From Gemmatimonadetes bacterium bin94 (lineage in GTDB: Bacteria; Gemmatimonadota; Gemmatimonadetes; Longimicrobiales; Gaopeijiaceae), in NCBI GenBank assembly GCA_002238865.1, contig MPNE01000008.1, positions 1-64,000 of the forward strand: a stretch of 64,000 nt of DNA, given 5' to 3'. The translations under genes and the position numbers were made by a program. Below the pieces are notes generated by a model. It did no database searches. It was not told where the DNA came from and saw nothing but the letters and a program-made list of their open reading frames with translations. This document shows, in pieces, positions 9,753-18,938 of this stretch; within the stretch, counting starts at the first letter, position 1, and each line of letters opens with the position of its first letter.

Positions 9753-11801
9753 ATGACCCCGACTCCATCCGCGGACGACCGTTCCCGGACCCTTCCGCGC
9801 CTCGTGGCGCTGCTCTCGCTCACGGCTGCGTCGGTCACTCTTTCGGGCTGTGCGTCGCAGCCGGGCAGCGCCGGCATGGCCGCCGACATGGCTCCAGAGC
9901 CGGCCGCCACCTTCTCGCAGCCCGCAGGGCTTCACGTCAACCCGCCCTCGCCCGATCCGCGGGTGGGCCTGGCGCCCGGACTGTTCGACGCGGGGGAGGC
10001 CATCTGGAACCTCCGCATGTTGTCGACCACACCTCCGGCCGGACCCTTCGTGGGCAAGACCAACTCGGACCTCGCCTTCACCGGCAACTACGCCATCCAG
10101 GGCAACTACGACGGCGTCCAGGTGTGGGACATCTCCGATCCGGCGAACCCGGTTTCGGTGGTAACACACAGATGCCCGGCGTCACAGAGTGATGTGTCGG
10201 TGTACGATAAGCTGCTGTTCGTGTCGGGCGAGGGTTTCGGCGGGCGGCTGGACTGCGGTGACGAGGGCATCGAGGAAGCGGTGAGCCATCATCGGCTGCG
10301 GGGCATTCGCATCTTCGACATCTCGGACATCGCCAACCCGGAGTACGTCGCCAACGTGCAAACGTGCCGCGGGTCGCACACGCATACCGTGCTCAAGCAC
10401 CCCGACGACGACGACAACGTCTACATCTACGTGTCCGGATCGGCCCCGGTGCGGCCCGCCGAGGAATTGGCCGGTTGCTCGAGCGCCATGCCGAGCGAGG
10501 ACCCGAACTCGTCGCTCTTCCGGATCGAGGTCATCCGGGTTCCGCTCGCCAACCCCCAGGCCGCCGTGGTCGTCAGCTCGCCAAGGATCTTCCAGGACCT
10601 GGTCGCACCGCCCACGCACGGCCCCTCGCCGGCGGATCTGGCGGAAATCGAAGCGGCCCGCGCGCGTGGGGAATTCGTGGTTGAAGTGCCGGGTCAAGCG
10701 ATCGTACTCCCGGACCAATTCGTGAACATGCAGCTTGACAGCATCGTCAGGGCACGGGGCGGCGAAGGCCCGCCCACCGCTGCCGACAGCACGGCCCTGC
10801 GTGAGTATTTCAGCGAGATGGTCGCTCAGATGATGGGCGGGGGAGCGGGTGACGGCGACGGTCCGGCCCCGGGGCCCACGCAGTGCCACGACATCACCGT
10901 CTACCCCGACATCGGCCTGGCCGGCGGCGCCTGCGGCGGCTACGGACTTCTGCTCGACATCAGCGATCCCGCCAACCCGACGCGCCTTGCTGCCGTTGCC
11001 GACTCCAACTTCGCGTACTGGCACTCGGCGACCTTCAACAACGACGGCACCACGATCATGTTCACCGACGAATGGGGCGGGGGCGGCGGTCCGAAGTGCC
11101 GCGCCGCCGACCCGATGGAGTGGGGCGCCAACGCCATCTTCACCATCGAAGACGGGGAGATGATCTTCCAGAGCTACTACAAGCTGCCCGCGGCGCAGAC
11201 GAGCCTGGAAAACTGCGTCGCGCACAACGGATCGCTCATTCCGATCCCGGGACGCGACATCATGATTCAGGGCTGGTACCAGGGCGGGATCTCGCTGATC
11301 GACTGGACCGACACCATGAACCCGGTAGAGATCGCGTTCCACGACCGCGGTCCGGTCAACCCCGACCAGATGCAGATGGGCGGAAGCTGGTCCGTGTACT
11401 GGTACAACGGCCTGATCGTCAATTCCGAGATCGCGCGCGGTCTGGACATCTTCGAACTCACGCCCAGCGACATCCTCACGCAGAACGAGATCGACGCGGC
11501 CAATTCGGTGCAGTTGACGCACCTGAACTCGCAGGGTCAGCCCGTCTACGAATGGCCCGCGACCTTCTCGCTGGCCAGGGCATACCTTGACCAGCTGGAG
11601 CGCTGGCACGGCATGACCGCTTCGCAGATCGCCTCGGCGCGCTCAGCTCTGGCGGCAGCCGAGGCCGCATCCGGTTCGGCCCGCCGGGACGCGTTGCGCT
11701 CGCTTGCCGACACGCTCGGCGACCAGGCTTCCGGCGCAGCGGATCCGGCGAAGGTCGGCAAGCTCGTCGACGCCGTTGAGCGCCTGACGGACGGGGGATA
11801 A
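9753..11801 (+). CDS. LVIVD-repeat lipoprotein (copy 1)
   Basis: A 682-residue exported lipoprotein: lipobox TLSGC with Cys33. The start at 9753 follows a purine-rich ACAGGACA and removes an unlikely upstream extension. The body is a beta-propeller of LVIVD repeats, seen as YAIQGNYDGVQVWDISDP, IRIFDISDIANPEYV and YGLLLDISDPANPTRL; Cys pairs such as QTCRGSHTHT and QCHDITVYP probably form disulfides. The final 80 residues are Ala-rich and helical. Function of the LVIVD family is unknown; they are surface or periplasmic propellers. It is followed after 13 bp by a DUF305 gene and then by a close paralogue, suggesting a three-gene operon. Confidence 0.87.
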   Translation: MTPTPSADDRSRTLPRLVALLSLTAASVTLSGCASQPGSAGMAADMAPEPAATFSQPAGLHVNPPSPDPRVGLAPGLFDAGEAIWNLRMLSTTPPAGPFVGKTNSDLAFTGNYAIQGNYDGVQVWDISDPANPVSVVTHRCPASQSDVSVYDKLLFVSGEGFGGRLDCGDEGIEEAVSHHRLRGIRIFDISDIANPEYVANVQTCRGSHTHTVLKHPDDDDNVYIYVSGSAPVRPAEELAGCSSAMPSEDPNSSLFRIEVIRVPLANPQAAVVVSSPRIFQDLVAPPTHGPSPADLAEIEAARARGEFVVEVPGQAIVLPDQFVNMQLDSIVRARGGEGPPTAADSTALREYFSEMVAQMMGGGAGDGDGPAPGPTQCHDITVYPDIGLAGGACGGYGLLLDISDPANPTRLAAVADSNFAYWHSATFNNDGTTIMFTDEWGGGGGPKCRAADPMEWGANAIFTIEDGEMIFQSYYKLPAAQTSLENCVAHNGSLIPIPGRDIMIQGWYQGGISLIDWTDTMNPVEIAFHDRGPVNPDQMQMGGSWSVYWYNGLIVNSEIARGLDIFELTPSDILTQNEIDAANSVQLTHLNSQGQPVYEWPATFSLARAYLDQLERWHGMTASQIASARSALAAAEAASGSARRDALRSLADTLGDQASGAADPAKVGKLVDAVERLTDGG

Positions 11802-11814
11802 GGAGGAACGCAGA

Positions 11815-12510
11815 ATGAAAACCCGGCACATCGCACTGCTCACGATCGTTACCGCGGCAGCCCATGGGTGTGCGGGCGGGCCAGGCGACTCGCCCGCAAC
11901 CGATCCCGCCCCGCCCCCGACCCGCCCCGATGCGGCAACGATCGCCGAGCTGGAAGCGATCTACGAGGCACGGCTCGAGGCTGAGCGCGAACGCTACCAC
12001 CCCGCCGACGTCCACTTCATGACCGGCATGATCGGGCACCACGCCCAGGCGCTGGTCATGTCGGGGTTCGCGCCCGAAAACGGCGCCAGCCCCACGATCC
12101 AGGTACTCTGCGCAAGGATCATCAACGCGCAGCAGGACGAGATCAACGTCATGCAGGCCTGGCTCCGCGACCGTGGTGAGGTGGTCCCCGAGGTCCACAT
12201 CGCCGACGGCCAGCTGATGATCCACGGGCCCGAGCACGCCATGCACATGCCCGGGATGCTGACCCCGGAGCAGCTCGCCGAGCTGGGCGAAACGCACGGG
12301 CAGGACTTCGACCGGCTCTTCCTGAAGTACATGATCATGCACCACAACGGCGCCGTTACCATGGTACACGAACTGTTCTCGACCGACGGAGCCGCCCAGG
12401 ACGACTTCGTCTTCAAGCTTGCTTCCGATATTCAGGCGGACCAGACCTCAGAGGTTACCCGCATGGAGCTGATGCTGGAGGCACTGACCTCCAACGACCC
12501 GCACAACTGA
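11815..12510 (+). CDS. DUF305 lipoprotein
   Basis: A 231-residue lipoprotein with a lipobox at AAHGC (Cys19). The DUF305 signature appears twice: HFMTGMIGHHAQALVMS near residue 63 and FLKYMIMHHNGAVTMV near residue 172, both rich in His and Met, with NAQQDEINVMQAWL between. DUF305 is a ferritin-like four-helix family often linked to metal (copper) handling; this is family knowledge and not shown here. A purine-rich AAGGAGGAACG lies right before the ATG and gives a strong ribosome site. It sits between two LVIVD propeller genes, 13 bp from each neighbour, so the three products probably work together at the cell envelope. Confidence 0.9.
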   Translation: MKTRHIALLTIVTAAAHGCAGGPGDSPATDPAPPPTRPDAATIAELEAIYEARLEAERERYHPADVHFMTGMIGHHAQALVMSGFAPENGASPTIQVLCARIINAQQDEINVMQAWLRDRGEVVPEVHIADGQLMIHGPEHAMHMPGMLTPEQLAELGETHGQDFDRLFLKYMIMHHNGAVTMVHELFSTDGAAQDDFVFKLASDIQADQTSEVTRMELMLEALTSNDPHN

Positions 12511-12523
12511 TTAGGACACCGAC

Positions 12524-14584
12524 ATGACCCCGATCGCCACCGCGAACTCCCGTTCCCGGACCCTCGTGCGCCTCGCGGCGCTGCTCTCGATCACAGCCCT
12601 TGCGGCCGGCCTGGCGGGCTGTGCCTCTCAACCGATGGCGGAAGATCCCATGACCGCCATGACCGTCGACATGCCGCCCCCACCGGCCGCAACCTTCGCC
12701 CACCCCCCCGGGCTCCGCGTCAACGCGCCCACACCCGACCCGCGGGTCGGGCTCGCGCCGGGGCTGTTCGACGCAGAGGAGGCCATCTGGAACCTCCGCA
12801 TGTTGTCGACCACGCCTCCGACGGAACTCTTCGTCGGACGGACGAATTCCGACCTCGCCTTCACCGGCAACTACGCGATCCAGGGCAACTACGACGGCGT
12901 ACAGGTCTGGGACATCTCCGACCCGGCGAATCCGACGTCGACCATCACCTATCGTTGCCCGGCCTCACAGAGCGACGTGTCGGTGTACGACAACCTGCTG
13001 TTCGTGTCCGGCGAGGGGCTCGGAGGGCGGCTGGATTGCGGCGACCAGGGCATCCAGGAAGCGGTCAGCCACGATCGTCTGCGCGGCATCCGCATCTTCG
13101 ACATCTCCGACATCTCCAACCCGGAGTACGTTGCGAACGTGCAGACCTGCCGCGGATCCCACACCCACACGGTCCTCAAGCACCCGGCCGACGACGAGAA
13201 CGTGTACATCTACGTCTCCGGCTCGTCGCGTGTACGGCCCCCCGAGGAGTTGCCCGGCTGTTCGGGGCTGTCTCCCGAGGAAGACCCCAACTCGGCCCTC
13301 TTCCGGATCGAGGTGATCCGCGTTCCGCTCGCCGACCCCGGGGCCGCCGCGATCGTGAGCTCGCCGCGGATCTTTCAGGATCTGGTCGCGCCCCCCACGC
13401 ACGGCCTGTCGCCGGCGGACATCGAGGAAATCGAAGCCGCCCGCGCCGCGGGAGCCATCATCGGCTACAGGGGTGGAACGCCGCGGGTCCTGCGCCCAGG
13501 CATGGTCGCTCCCATGCTGGACAGCGTTGTTGCCGCGCGCGGGGGCGAAGGAGAGCCCACCGCCGCCGACCGTGCGGCACTCCAGGCCGCTCTTGACGAG
13601 CAGGGCCGCATGCAGGCCGAGCGGGCCGCACAGGAGGCCGACGAACCCGGCCCGGGTCCCACGCAGTGCCACGACATCACCGTCTATCCGGCCATCGGCC
13701 TGGCGGGCGGCGCGTGTGGCGGCTACGGACTCCTGCTCGACATCAACGATCCCGCCAATCCAACGCGCCTGGCAGCGGTCGCGGACTCGAACTTCTCGTA
13801 CTGGCACTCCGCAACCTTCAACAACGACGGCACCACGATCATGTTCACCGACGAGTGGGGTGGCGGCGGCGCGCCCAAGTGCCGGGCATCGGACCCGATG
13901 GAATGGGGCGCAAACGCCATCTTCACGATCGAAGACGGCGAGATGGTCTTCCAGAGCTACTACAAGATGCCCGCGCCGCAGACGAGCCTGGAGAACTGCG
14001 TCGCGCACAACGGGTCGCTGATTCCGATCCCGGGCCGCGACATCATGATCCAGGGCTGGTACCAGGGCGGCATTTCGCTGATCGACTGGACCGACCCCGC
14101 GAACCCGGTCGAGATCGCCTTCCACGACCGCGGCCCGTCGGACGGGACCCGGCAGGGCAGTGGCGGCAGCTGGTCCGTGTACTGGTACAACGGCGTGATC
14201 GTCAACTCGGAGATCTCGCGCGGGCTCGACATCTTCGAACTCGTGCCCAGCGACGTCATCACGCAGAACGAGATCGACGCGGCCAACTCGGTCCATCTGA
14301 CGCAGCTCAACTCCCAGGGCCAGCCGATCTTCGAGTGGCCTGCCACCTTCGCGCTCGCGCGCGCCTACCTGGATCAGCTGGAACGCTGGCACGGGATGAC
14401 CGCGCCAGAGATCGCGGGCGCGCGAGATGCGCTGGCAGCGGCGGAAAGCGCACCATCGTCGGTGCGCCGGGACGGGCTGAATTCACTCGCCGACATGCTG
14501 AGTGAACAGGCCGCCGGCGCGGCGGATCCGGACAAGGCCGCGAAGCTTGTAGACGCGGTGCGTCGGCTGGCGGCGGAGGGGTAG
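12524..14584 (+). CDS. LVIVD-repeat lipoprotein (copy 2)
   Basis: A 686-residue lipoprotein (lipobox GLAGC, Cys33), strongly similar to the copy at 9753 along nearly its whole length, including the DNVYIYVSG/ENVYIYVSG, VQTCRGSHTHTVLKHP and DEWGGGG segments. The two proteins differ mainly in the N-terminal spacer and in a stretch of about 60 residues near 310-380, just before PGPTQCHDITVYP. By the family it should be a secreted beta-propeller of unknown ligand. It closes the apparent LVIVD-DUF305-LVIVD operon; its stop is one base from the 3' end of the convergent barrel gene at 14586. Confidence 0.87.
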   Translation: MTPIATANSRSRTLVRLAALLSITALAAGLAGCASQPMAEDPMTAMTVDMPPPPAATFAHPPGLRVNAPTPDPRVGLAPGLFDAEEAIWNLRMLSTTPPTELFVGRTNSDLAFTGNYAIQGNYDGVQVWDISDPANPTSTITYRCPASQSDVSVYDNLLFVSGEGLGGRLDCGDQGIQEAVSHDRLRGIRIFDISDISNPEYVANVQTCRGSHTHTVLKHPADDENVYIYVSGSSRVRPPEELPGCSGLSPEEDPNSALFRIEVIRVPLADPGAAAIVSSPRIFQDLVAPPTHGLSPADIEEIEAARAAGAIIGYRGGTPRVLRPGMVAPMLDSVVAARGGEGEPTAADRAALQAALDEQGRMQAERAAQEADEPGPGPTQCHDITVYPAIGLAGGACGGYGLLLDINDPANPTRLAAVADSNFSYWHSATFNNDGTTIMFTDEWGGGGAPKCRASDPMEWGANAIFTIEDGEMVFQSYYKMPAPQTSLENCVAHNGSLIPIPGRDIMIQGWYQGGISLIDWTDPANPVEIAFHDRGPSDGTRQGSGGSWSVYWYNGVIVNSEISRGLDIFELVPSDVITQNEIDAANSVHLTQLNSQGQPIFEWPATFALARAYLDQLERWHGMTAPEIAGARDALAAAESAPSSVRRDGLNSLADMLSEQAAGAADPDKAAKLVDAVRRLAAEG

Positions 14585-14585
14585 C

Positions 14586-15320
14586 CTAGCGCAGCGCGAT
14601 CGAAACCCCTGCCCGGTAGGTCATCAGGTTCGCGTCGCTCAGAATGGGGCTGGCCGACCAGCCCCCACGGGGCAGCCGCCGCAGGTTCTCGTTTCCGCCG
14701 GTCAGGTACTCGGTCAGCCCGTTGTGCTGGTACGACGCCGACAGGTCCATGGACACCGGATTCTCGCCCCCCCGCACTTCGACGGACAGGCCACCGCCGC
14801 CCGCGAGGGCCAGGTTGAAGTCGTCGAAGTTGGTCGTGGAGGCGAACTCCTCGTCATGGTTCGTGCCGCTGACTCCGGTCTCGGTGACGAAGTAGGAGAA
14901 GCCGACGGTGCCGAAGAAGTACGGCCTGAGCGATCCGCTCCCCAGGTAGACCTGGGGGCCCAGGCCGGCGGACAGGATGGAGTTGGTGGTTCGGACGTCG
15001 ACGTCGACGAAGGGGACGGTGGGGCTCAGAGGCGCCCTGTAGGAGTCAGAGCCGTAGATGACGAAGTTCCCTTCTGCTCTGAGCGCTGCGGTACGCTGGG
15101 CGTTCAGATAGAGCACTCCGCCGATTCCGCCGCCGCCGCCCAGGTTCACATGGTCGCTGAACTCGCCGACCGGGACCGCGACATCTGCGTACAGGAGGAA
15201 CTCGCCCCGGATGGGTCTGTGCTGGCCCATGGCGCTCGCCGGCAACACCAGCCCGGCCACGGCGATGGCACCCGCCAACATGATCGTCCTCGATACCGAC
15301 CCGGAAAGGTGTGTCTTCAT
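14586..15320 (-). CDS. small outer-membrane beta-barrel protein
   Basis: A 244-residue exported protein with a signal peptide (about 1-33, ending ASAMGQ). The mature part alternates polar and hydrophobic residues and is Gly-rich (VNLGGGGGIGGVLYLN), typical of an 8- to 10-stranded barrel such as OmpA-like or porin-family small barrels; the last strand LMTYRAGVSIALR ends in a terminal beta signal with Arg as the final residue. No ligand can be proposed. Its ATG overlaps the stop of the upstream amidohydrolase gene in an ATGA, so the two are coupled. Confidence 0.8.
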   Translation of the reverse strand: MKTHLSGSVSRTIMLAGAIAVAGLVLPASAMGQHRPIRGEFLLYADVAVPVGEFSDHVNLGGGGGIGGVLYLNAQRTAALRAEGNFVIYGSDSYRAPLSPTVPFVDVDVRTTNSILSAGLGPQVYLGSGSLRPYFFGTVGFSYFVTETGVSGTNHDEEFASTTNFDDFNLALAGGGGLSVEVRGGENPVSMDLSASYQHNGLTEYLTGGNENLRRLPRGGWSASPILSDANLMTYRAGVSIALR

Positions 15321-17077
15321 TCGCTGACTCCCCTCGTCCTTGCGTCTCGTTCCCGCCGGTCGAGAACCGCTCCGGGCAGAGCGCCGGTGAGCGCGCCCCC
15401 GTCCACGGTGAAGCGGCCGTTGACCATCACGTACTCAATACCGTCCGGGTAGAGGTCCGGTTCCATGATCGTCGCCGGAGAGGTGATGTCGTCGTAGTCG
15501 AAGACGACGATGTCCGCCTTGTACCCCTCGCGGAGATACCCCCGGTCCCTGAGGCCGACGATCTGGGCGGGGAGACCGGTGGAGGAGCGGATGGCGAAGG
15601 GGAGTGTGATGATGCCGCGCTCCTTCACGTAGTGAGCGATCTTGCGGGTGAAGGCGCCGTACGAGCGGGGGTGCTGTCCGGGGCGGGTCTGGAGAGAGAC
15701 GAAGCCGTCGGTCGACGTGGCCGTGTACTCCTGGCGCATGTAGTTCTCGACGTCGAAGCGGTGGCCGGCGACGGGCCGGAAGCGTACACCGGCAGGCTGT
15801 AGCCGTGTGGATTCCAGCGCGAAGACGACGAGTTGCTCGAACGGCGTCCGGCCGGCTTCGGCCGCGACCTCGGCCAGGTGGCGGCCCACGGTCTCCGGGT
15901 AGTCGGGCGCTTCGACGACGATGTGGCGGTCCGCGCCGCCCTGAAGCCGCAGGATGTATTCGGTGTCCCGCTCGAGTTCCGCGGCCGTGACCGGATCGGC
16001 CAGGTTGGCACGCAGGTTCCCCTTCGGGTCGCTCATGAGGTCGGCGTCCCGCCATATCGGCGCGTCGAGGCCACCGGAGCGGTCGGTTCCGGGGGGCGCG
16101 TAGCCCCAGTCGGGGATCACGTCGACGGGGCCGCCGCCGAAGGTCTCGTACGGGTACTGGTCGAGGTACACCTGCACGCCCTCGCGCCGCGCGGCCTCGA
16201 TGAGGAGCACGTCGGTCGCCGAGTGGCCCCAGGTGTCGGTGCCCTTGGCCTTGATGTGCGTGCCGACCACCCGTATCCCGGTGGCGCGGCCGATCTCGAT
16301 GGTCTCGCGCATCCCGTCGGTGCCGGTGAGGGGCTGTCCGTCGACGATCGACGGAACCTGCCACAGCGGAAGCGGCGACTGGCTGCGCTGGTGGGAGTAG
16401 TAGAACCCGTCGTACGGGGCGACTTCGCGAGCCAGCGCGATGAGCTCCCCGGTGGTGCTGAAGCGGCCGGGTCTGTACTCGGGGCCGGCGCCGAGTCCCC
16501 ACGCGCCGTCCTCCATGCCGCTACGCACCAATTCCGCCATCTCGGCGATCTCGGCCTCGGTGGCCGCGCGCTCGTAGTCGTCCCCCATGACCATGCCGCG
16601 CACGGTGGCGTGGCCGACCATGGGGACGACGTTCGTGGCGACGCCCGGCACGCGGTACGCGCCCATCTCGTCGGCGATCGGCCACACCGGGTTGCGTCCG
16701 TCCGGTCCGAAGACCGAGGTCGTGATCCCCTGCATGACGAGGTTGTGCGCACGCCGTCCCTCGACGTTGTCGGACGCGAAGATCCGGTCGGCGTGCGAGT
16801 GCATGTCGATGAAGCCTGGCACGACGTACTTCCCCGCCGCGTCGATCTCGCGGGTGGCGGTGGCGCCGGGAAGCCGGCCGATGGCGACGATCCGGTCGTC
16901 ATCGATGCCGATGTCGGCGGTGAATGCGGGGCTCCCCGAGCCGTCGAGCACCTGACCTCCCCGGATGAGGACGTCGAAGTGCTGGGCGGTGACGGGGTTG
17001 GGGAGGAGGGTGAGGGCGAGGGCGAGGAGGGCCGTGCGCATGGCGCGAACGGCGGAAGCATGCCGGCAGGTAGTCAT
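15317..17077 (-). CDS. D-aminoacylase / N-acyl-D-amino-acid deacylase-type amidohydrolase
   Basis: An exported amidohydrolase of 586 residues (574 if translation starts at 17041, where the Met directly precedes a signal peptide ending VTAQ; I prefer that inner start on signal grounds but keep the longer frame). Features of the N-acyl-D-amino-acid deacylase group: DVLIRGGQVLDGSG near the N terminus, the metal site FIDMHSHADR, VGTHIKAKG in the middle and GYKADIVVFDYDDI with VNGRFTVDGG at the end. The family hydrolyses N-acyl D-amino acids using zinc. It is followed, with a 4-bp overlap, by a small barrel gene, which might provide outer-membrane passage (inference). Confidence 0.9.
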   Translation of the reverse strand: MTTCRHASAVRAMRTALLALALTLLPNPVTAQHFDVLIRGGQVLDGSGSPAFTADIGIDDDRIVAIGRLPGATATREIDAAGKYVVPGFIDMHSHADRIFASDNVEGRRAHNLVMQGITTSVFGPDGRNPVWPIADEMGAYRVPGVATNVVPMVGHATVRGMVMGDDYERAATEAEIAEMAELVRSGMEDGAWGLGAGPEYRPGRFSTTGELIALAREVAPYDGFYYSHQRSQSPLPLWQVPSIVDGQPLTGTDGMRETIEIGRATGIRVVGTHIKAKGTDTWGHSATDVLLIEAARREGVQVYLDQYPYETFGGGPVDVIPDWGYAPPGTDRSGGLDAPIWRDADLMSDPKGNLRANLADPVTAAELERDTEYILRLQGGADRHIVVEAPDYPETVGRHLAEVAAEAGRTPFEQLVVFALESTRLQPAGVRFRPVAGHRFDVENYMRQEYTATSTDGFVSLQTRPGQHPRSYGAFTRKIAHYVKERGIITLPFAIRSSTGLPAQIVGLRDRGYLREGYKADIVVFDYDDITSPATIMEPDLYPDGIEYVMVNGRFTVDGGALTGALPGAVLDRRERDARTRGVSE

Positions 17078-17119
17078 GGTCCTCCGGGATCCTGGAGCGC
17101 GGTTGTCAACGGCAGTCGG

Positions 17120-17506
17120 CTACCACAGGACCGGAGCCGAATAGCGTGCGATCGCCTCGTCCGGCGTCACGATCGTCAATCCGTTCAGGATGGCCTGTGA
17201 GACCAATCCCCGGTCGAAGGGGTCGCTGTGAAATGCGGGTAGAAGGGCGTCGTGAGCCGCCGCACGTTCATCGAACGCGAGTGGCTCGAGTCCCAACCAA
17301 TGGCGGCGACTGCTCACATAGTTGATCGGCGGCTCCGGCAATGGCAACCTCCCGAGGCCGTGCTTGATGGCGATTTCCCACGCAGAGAGCGCGCTGAAAT
17401 AGACGACGTTGCCCGGGTCGCGACAGGCGGATCGGGCTTCCGCCGTGAGTTGCGGGTCCGCAGCGGCCAGCCACAGGAATGTGCAGGTATCCACCAGGAG
17501 CCTCAT
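17120..17506 (-). CDS. PIN-domain (VapC-type) toxin
   Basis: A 128-residue PIN-domain ribonuclease. MRLLVDTCTFLWLAA carries the first acidic residue, LSAWEIAIKHGLGRL is the conserved Glu helix, and HSDPFDRGLVSQAI gives the D-x-x-D pair (PFDR) typical of the type II toxin group with a DPFDR signature. Such toxins cleave RNA and are held inactive by the cognate antitoxin. The start at 17506 overlaps the antitoxin stop by 4 bp, the usual coupling. The frame continues upstream to 17689 but that part only shadows the antitoxin. Confidence 0.92.
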   Translation of the reverse strand: MRLLVDTCTFLWLAAADPQLTAEARSACRDPGNVVYFSALSAWEIAIKHGLGRLPLPEPPINYVSSRRHWLGLEPLAFDERAAAHDALLPAFHSDPFDRGLVSQAILNGLTIVTPDEAIARYSAPVLW

Positions 17507-17778
17507 TCTTCGTCGCCACCGAGCCGCTTGCCGCCCCGGGTTCTCCCGAAGCCCCGCAGCACCTCGTCGGGAAGCGGCTCGAAGAAGCTGCTCGGCAGGG
17601 TCATGCCCCGGTCGATCCCGATGGGCCGCTGCTTCATGGGTGCAGAGTCTATCGGCCGGATCTCGGCGATGGGCACATTGCGGCGGCACAGCGTGATCGT
17701 CTCCCCGGCTTCAACCCGTGCCAGGTACCGGGACAGACTCGCTCTCGCGTCGGCAATGTTGATCCTTGTCATGGACAT
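17503..17778 (-). CDS. Phd/YefM-family antitoxin
   Basis: A 91-residue antitoxin. MTRINIADARASLSRYLARV and the following AGETITLCRRNVPIAEI match the Phd/YefM DNA-binding fold, in which the first strand and helix bind the operator and the C-terminal tail wraps the toxin. The start could also be the third codon (MTRIN). Downstream, overlapping by 4 bp, is its PIN toxin. The sequence before the start (about 17775-17815) is AT-rich, with TAGCTAACTACTTGTACATGA on the plus strand, unlike the GC-rich surroundings, and is a likely autoregulated promoter. Confidence 0.9.
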   Translation of the reverse strand: MSMTRINIADARASLSRYLARVEAGETITLCRRNVPIAEIRPIDSAPMKQRPIGIDRGMTLPSSFFEPLPDEVLRGFGRTRGGKRLGGDEE

Positions 17779-17812
17779 GAAGATAGCTAACTACTTGTAC
17801 ATGATCAAACGG
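17775..17812 (-). promoter_or_regulatory. probable promoter/operator of the toxin-antitoxin pair
   Basis: The bases right before the antitoxin start are AT-rich in a very GC-rich context and contain the self-complementary TGTACA (about 17797-17802) near GCTAACTAC. Phd/YefM antitoxins repress their own promoter through such palindromes; the assignment here rests on position and base composition only. Confidence 0.4.
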
Positions 17813-17840
17813 CACCGACTCGCAACAAACCTGGTGGCGC

Positions 17841-18923
17841 TCAGCTCCGGCCGCCTGCCTCAATCCGCTCCAGCGCCCATCTCGCGTGCTCCCGCACCAG
17901 CTCCGAGCGGTCCCCGGACGCCCGCTCGAGCACCGGGACAGCTTCTTTCGCACCCCAGTTGCCCAACGCCACGCAGACGTTCCGCAGCAGCCCGTTCCGC
18001 CGCGCCCGGGAGACCGGCGAGTCGCGGAATTCCCGCAGGAAAGCCTTGCCCGACATGTCCAGAAGGCGAGTGGCGAGGTCGATCAGCGAGGGGTTGTCCA
18101 GCTCGGTGCGGGGCGAGTAGGCGATCTCGTCGGTGGGTGCCGAGAACTTCTCGTTCCAGGGGCAGACTTCCTGGCAGATGTCGCAGCCGTACACGCGGTT
18201 GCCGATTGCGGGGCGCAGTTCGCGCGGGATCGGCCCCTTCAGCTCGATGGTCAGATAGGAGATGCAACGTGTGGCGTCCATCACGGGTGCGCCGGACTCG
18301 TCCCGGCCGAGGAGCGCGCCGGTGGGGCACGCGTCGAGGCAGCGCCGGCAGCTGCCGCAATGGTCCTCCTGGAAGGGCGTGGATGGTTCCAGCGGCAGAT
18401 CGGTGAGCAGTGCGCCCAGGAAGAACCAGGAGCCCCGGCGCGGGTGGATGAGCATGGTGTTCTTGCCGAACCAGCCGAGGCCGGCGCGCATGGCCAGCTC
18501 CCGTTCCAGGATCGGACCCGTGTCGACGTAGGCTCGGTGCCGGAAAGGACGGCCCGCGATATCCTCCAGGCGGCTCGCGAGGAGGTCCAGCCTGTCGCTG
18601 ACGACGTGGTGGTAGTCGCGGCCCCGGGCGTAGCGGGCGATGATCGCGCGGGAGGAGTCGCCGGGTGAGGTGGCGGGATCGCTGTCCGCGTACGAATGGG
18701 CGACGACCAGTGCGCTGCGGAAGCCGGGCAGGGTGCGGTCGAGGTCGCCGCGGCGTTGCCGCGCGTCGGGGCGGGCGAGGTAGGCCATCGTGCCGTGCAG
18801 TCCGGAGTCGACCCATTCGCGAAAGTGGGCCATGTGCGCGCTGACGCCCCGTGTGACGACACCGGCCATATCGAAGCCGAGGGCGCGGGCTTCCGCGACG
18901 GCGCGGTCGGTGTTGATGGTCAT
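17841..18923 (-). CDS. queG: epoxyqueuosine reductase QueG
   Basis: A 360-residue cytosolic enzyme that reduces epoxyqueuosine to queuosine in tRNAs with a GUN anticodon, using cobalamin and two [4Fe-4S] clusters. The cluster motifs are plain: CGSCRRCLDACPTGAL (about 185-200) and CDICQEVCPWN (about 245-255). The N-terminal cobalamin-binding half includes LVVAHSY and ARYARGRDYHHV. The last 60 residues form HEAT-like helices (VPVLERASGDRSELVREHA), as in other QueG proteins. The length fits the family. It is one of the few housekeeping genes here; the window also encodes tRNA-Asn(GUU), one of the four queuosine targets. Confidence 0.96.
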   Translation of the reverse strand: MTINTDRAVAEARALGFDMAGVVTRGVSAHMAHFREWVDSGLHGTMAYLARPDARQRRGDLDRTLPGFRSALVVAHSYADSDPATSPGDSSRAIIARYARGRDYHHVVSDRLDLLASRLEDIAGRPFRHRAYVDTGPILERELAMRAGLGWFGKNTMLIHPRRGSWFFLGALLTDLPLEPSTPFQEDHCGSCRRCLDACPTGALLGRDESGAPVMDATRCISYLTIELKGPIPRELRPAIGNRVYGCDICQEVCPWNEKFSAPTDEIAYSPRTELDNPSLIDLATRLLDMSGKAFLREFRDSPVSRARRNGLLRNVCVALGNWGAKEAVPVLERASGDRSELVREHARWALERIEAGGRS

Positions 18924-18938
18924 GCCAGGACCCGGCTG

